Positions 63,675 to 64,000 of a stretch of DNA of 64,000 bases are shown here, one piece after another (position 1 is the first letter of the stretch; the number at the start of each line of letters is the position of its first letter). Under the pieces are notes generated by a model. The model had not been told where the DNA came from and did no database searches. It worked only from the letters and a program-made list of their open reading frames with translations. The translations under genes and the position numbers were made by a program. This stretch comes from Nitrospina sp. (GTDB lineage Bacteria; Nitrospinota; Nitrospinia; Nitrospinales; JACRGP01). The stretch spans positions 124,001 to 188,000 of the forward strand of contig JACAVV010000008.1 of NCBI GenBank assembly GCA_024648695.1. Direction: 5' to 3'.

Positions 63675-64000
63675 TTAACACGAACTCCAGGTTTTAAAGT
63701 GTCATCGAATCCGGCTAACAAAATTTTGCCTTCGTCGCTTCCTGCCAGGATCATCCCTTGCGATTCAATGCCCATCAGCTTGGCCGGTTTCAGGTTCGCG
63801 ACCAAAATGACCGTTTTCCCGACCAGGGTTTCCGGTTCATGGGCCTCCGCAATTCCCGCAACCACCTGGCGGGTTTCGCATCCGATATCCACTTTTAATT
63901 TTATCAATTTTTTGGATTTTTTTACTTTTTCAGCTTCCAGTATTTTAGCCGTCCGCAAATCCATCTTGAAAAAGTCGTCGATGGTCACCTGATCCAGCAC
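63671..64000 (-). CDS. metG: Methionyl-tRNA synthetase C-terminal tRNA-binding domain (partial)
   Basis: The last 109 codons of a gene that continues past the window end. The fragment is a Trbp111/EMAP-type OB fold with FFKMDLRTAKILEAEKV, VDIGCETRQVVAGIAEAHEP, VILVANLKPAKLMGIESQGM and LAGFDDTLKPGVRVK. It is the usual C-terminal dimerisation and tRNA-binding domain of MetG. A stand-alone CsaA-type protein is possible but the frame is open to the edge. The downstream tatD neighbour is a classic metG partner. Confidence 0.85.
   Translation of the reverse strand: MLDQVTIDDFFKMDLRTAKILEAEKVKKSKKLIKLKVDIGCETRQVVAGIAEAHEPETLVGKTVILVANLKPAKLMGIESQGMILAGSDEGKILLAGFDDTLKPGVRVK

Overview
The window reads as chromosomal core DNA of a Gram-negative (diderm) bacterium with about fifty genes. 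It has Kdo synthesis (kdsA), TolC/RND and MacA-type tripartite exporters, an AsmA-like protein and several signal-peptide proteins. The combination of Bacillus-type SdhAB, a squalene-synthase-like enzyme, Nfu, CstA, ComEC and very large Calx-beta/YD-repeat surface proteins would fit Nitrospinota or a neighbouring former deltaproteobacterial lineage. That assignment is inference; no rRNA or marker is present to settle it. I see no transposase, integrase, prophage, CRISPR array, tRNA or rRNA.

Layout. Positions 1-7.2 kb, mostly plus strand: the end of sdhA, sdhB, ispH, a squalene/phytoene synthase, then small membrane proteins, a uracil-DNA glycosylase and an aldo/keto reductase. 7.4-13 kb: a urate_ox_N-like membrane protein facing a five-gene minus-strand export operon (MacA-like adaptor, membrane protein, ATPase, two permeases). 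13-22.4 kb: an AsmA-like protein, Nfu, an AAA ATPase, a dispersed palindromic repeat, cstA, purA coupled to a small CCMG protein, proB coupled to a YkgJ protein. 22.5-29.5 kb: a Cu/Ag-type Cus efflux operon with a small Cys-rich leader gene and a distal FMN-binding-like gene. 29.6-34.6 kb: nfeD-slipin-hydrolase operon and two unrecognised membrane proteins. 34.9-40.8 kb: a DUF4175-like giant, a gluzincin protease and a MoxR ATPase in one operon. 40.9-44.4 kb: two tandem paralogues of an apparently undescribed repeat protein family and a sugar dehydrogenase. 44.8-50.6 kb: rnr, comEC and a diguanylate cyclase. 50.7-59 kb: two coupled giant YD-repeat genes. 59.6-64 kb: a TPR protein, kdsA, a receiver lacking its phosphoacceptor, a histidine-kinase remnant, a DUF423 protein, a TatD-radical SAM fusion and the 3' end of metG.

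The two most original signals are these. (1) A domain of about 150 residues, not known to me, is shared by the C-terminus of the sugar dehydrogenase (42700-43143) and the N-terminus of the giant YD-repeat protein (58434-58898). (2) Two adjacent secreted proteins (40884-42515) combine a long charged helix with an 11-residue aromatic periodicity and a C-terminal ETGG...HVSG...GSGHISG repeat; both have matching promoters, leaders and terminators. Both signals point to secreted or surface-assembled material.

Other points worth following: a histidine-kinase remnant with its G1 box deleted, a nested-palindrome repeat, an orphan terminator-like hairpin ahead of rnr, and a palindrome inside the cus promoter. 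All assignments rest on reading motifs by eye; no database search was run.
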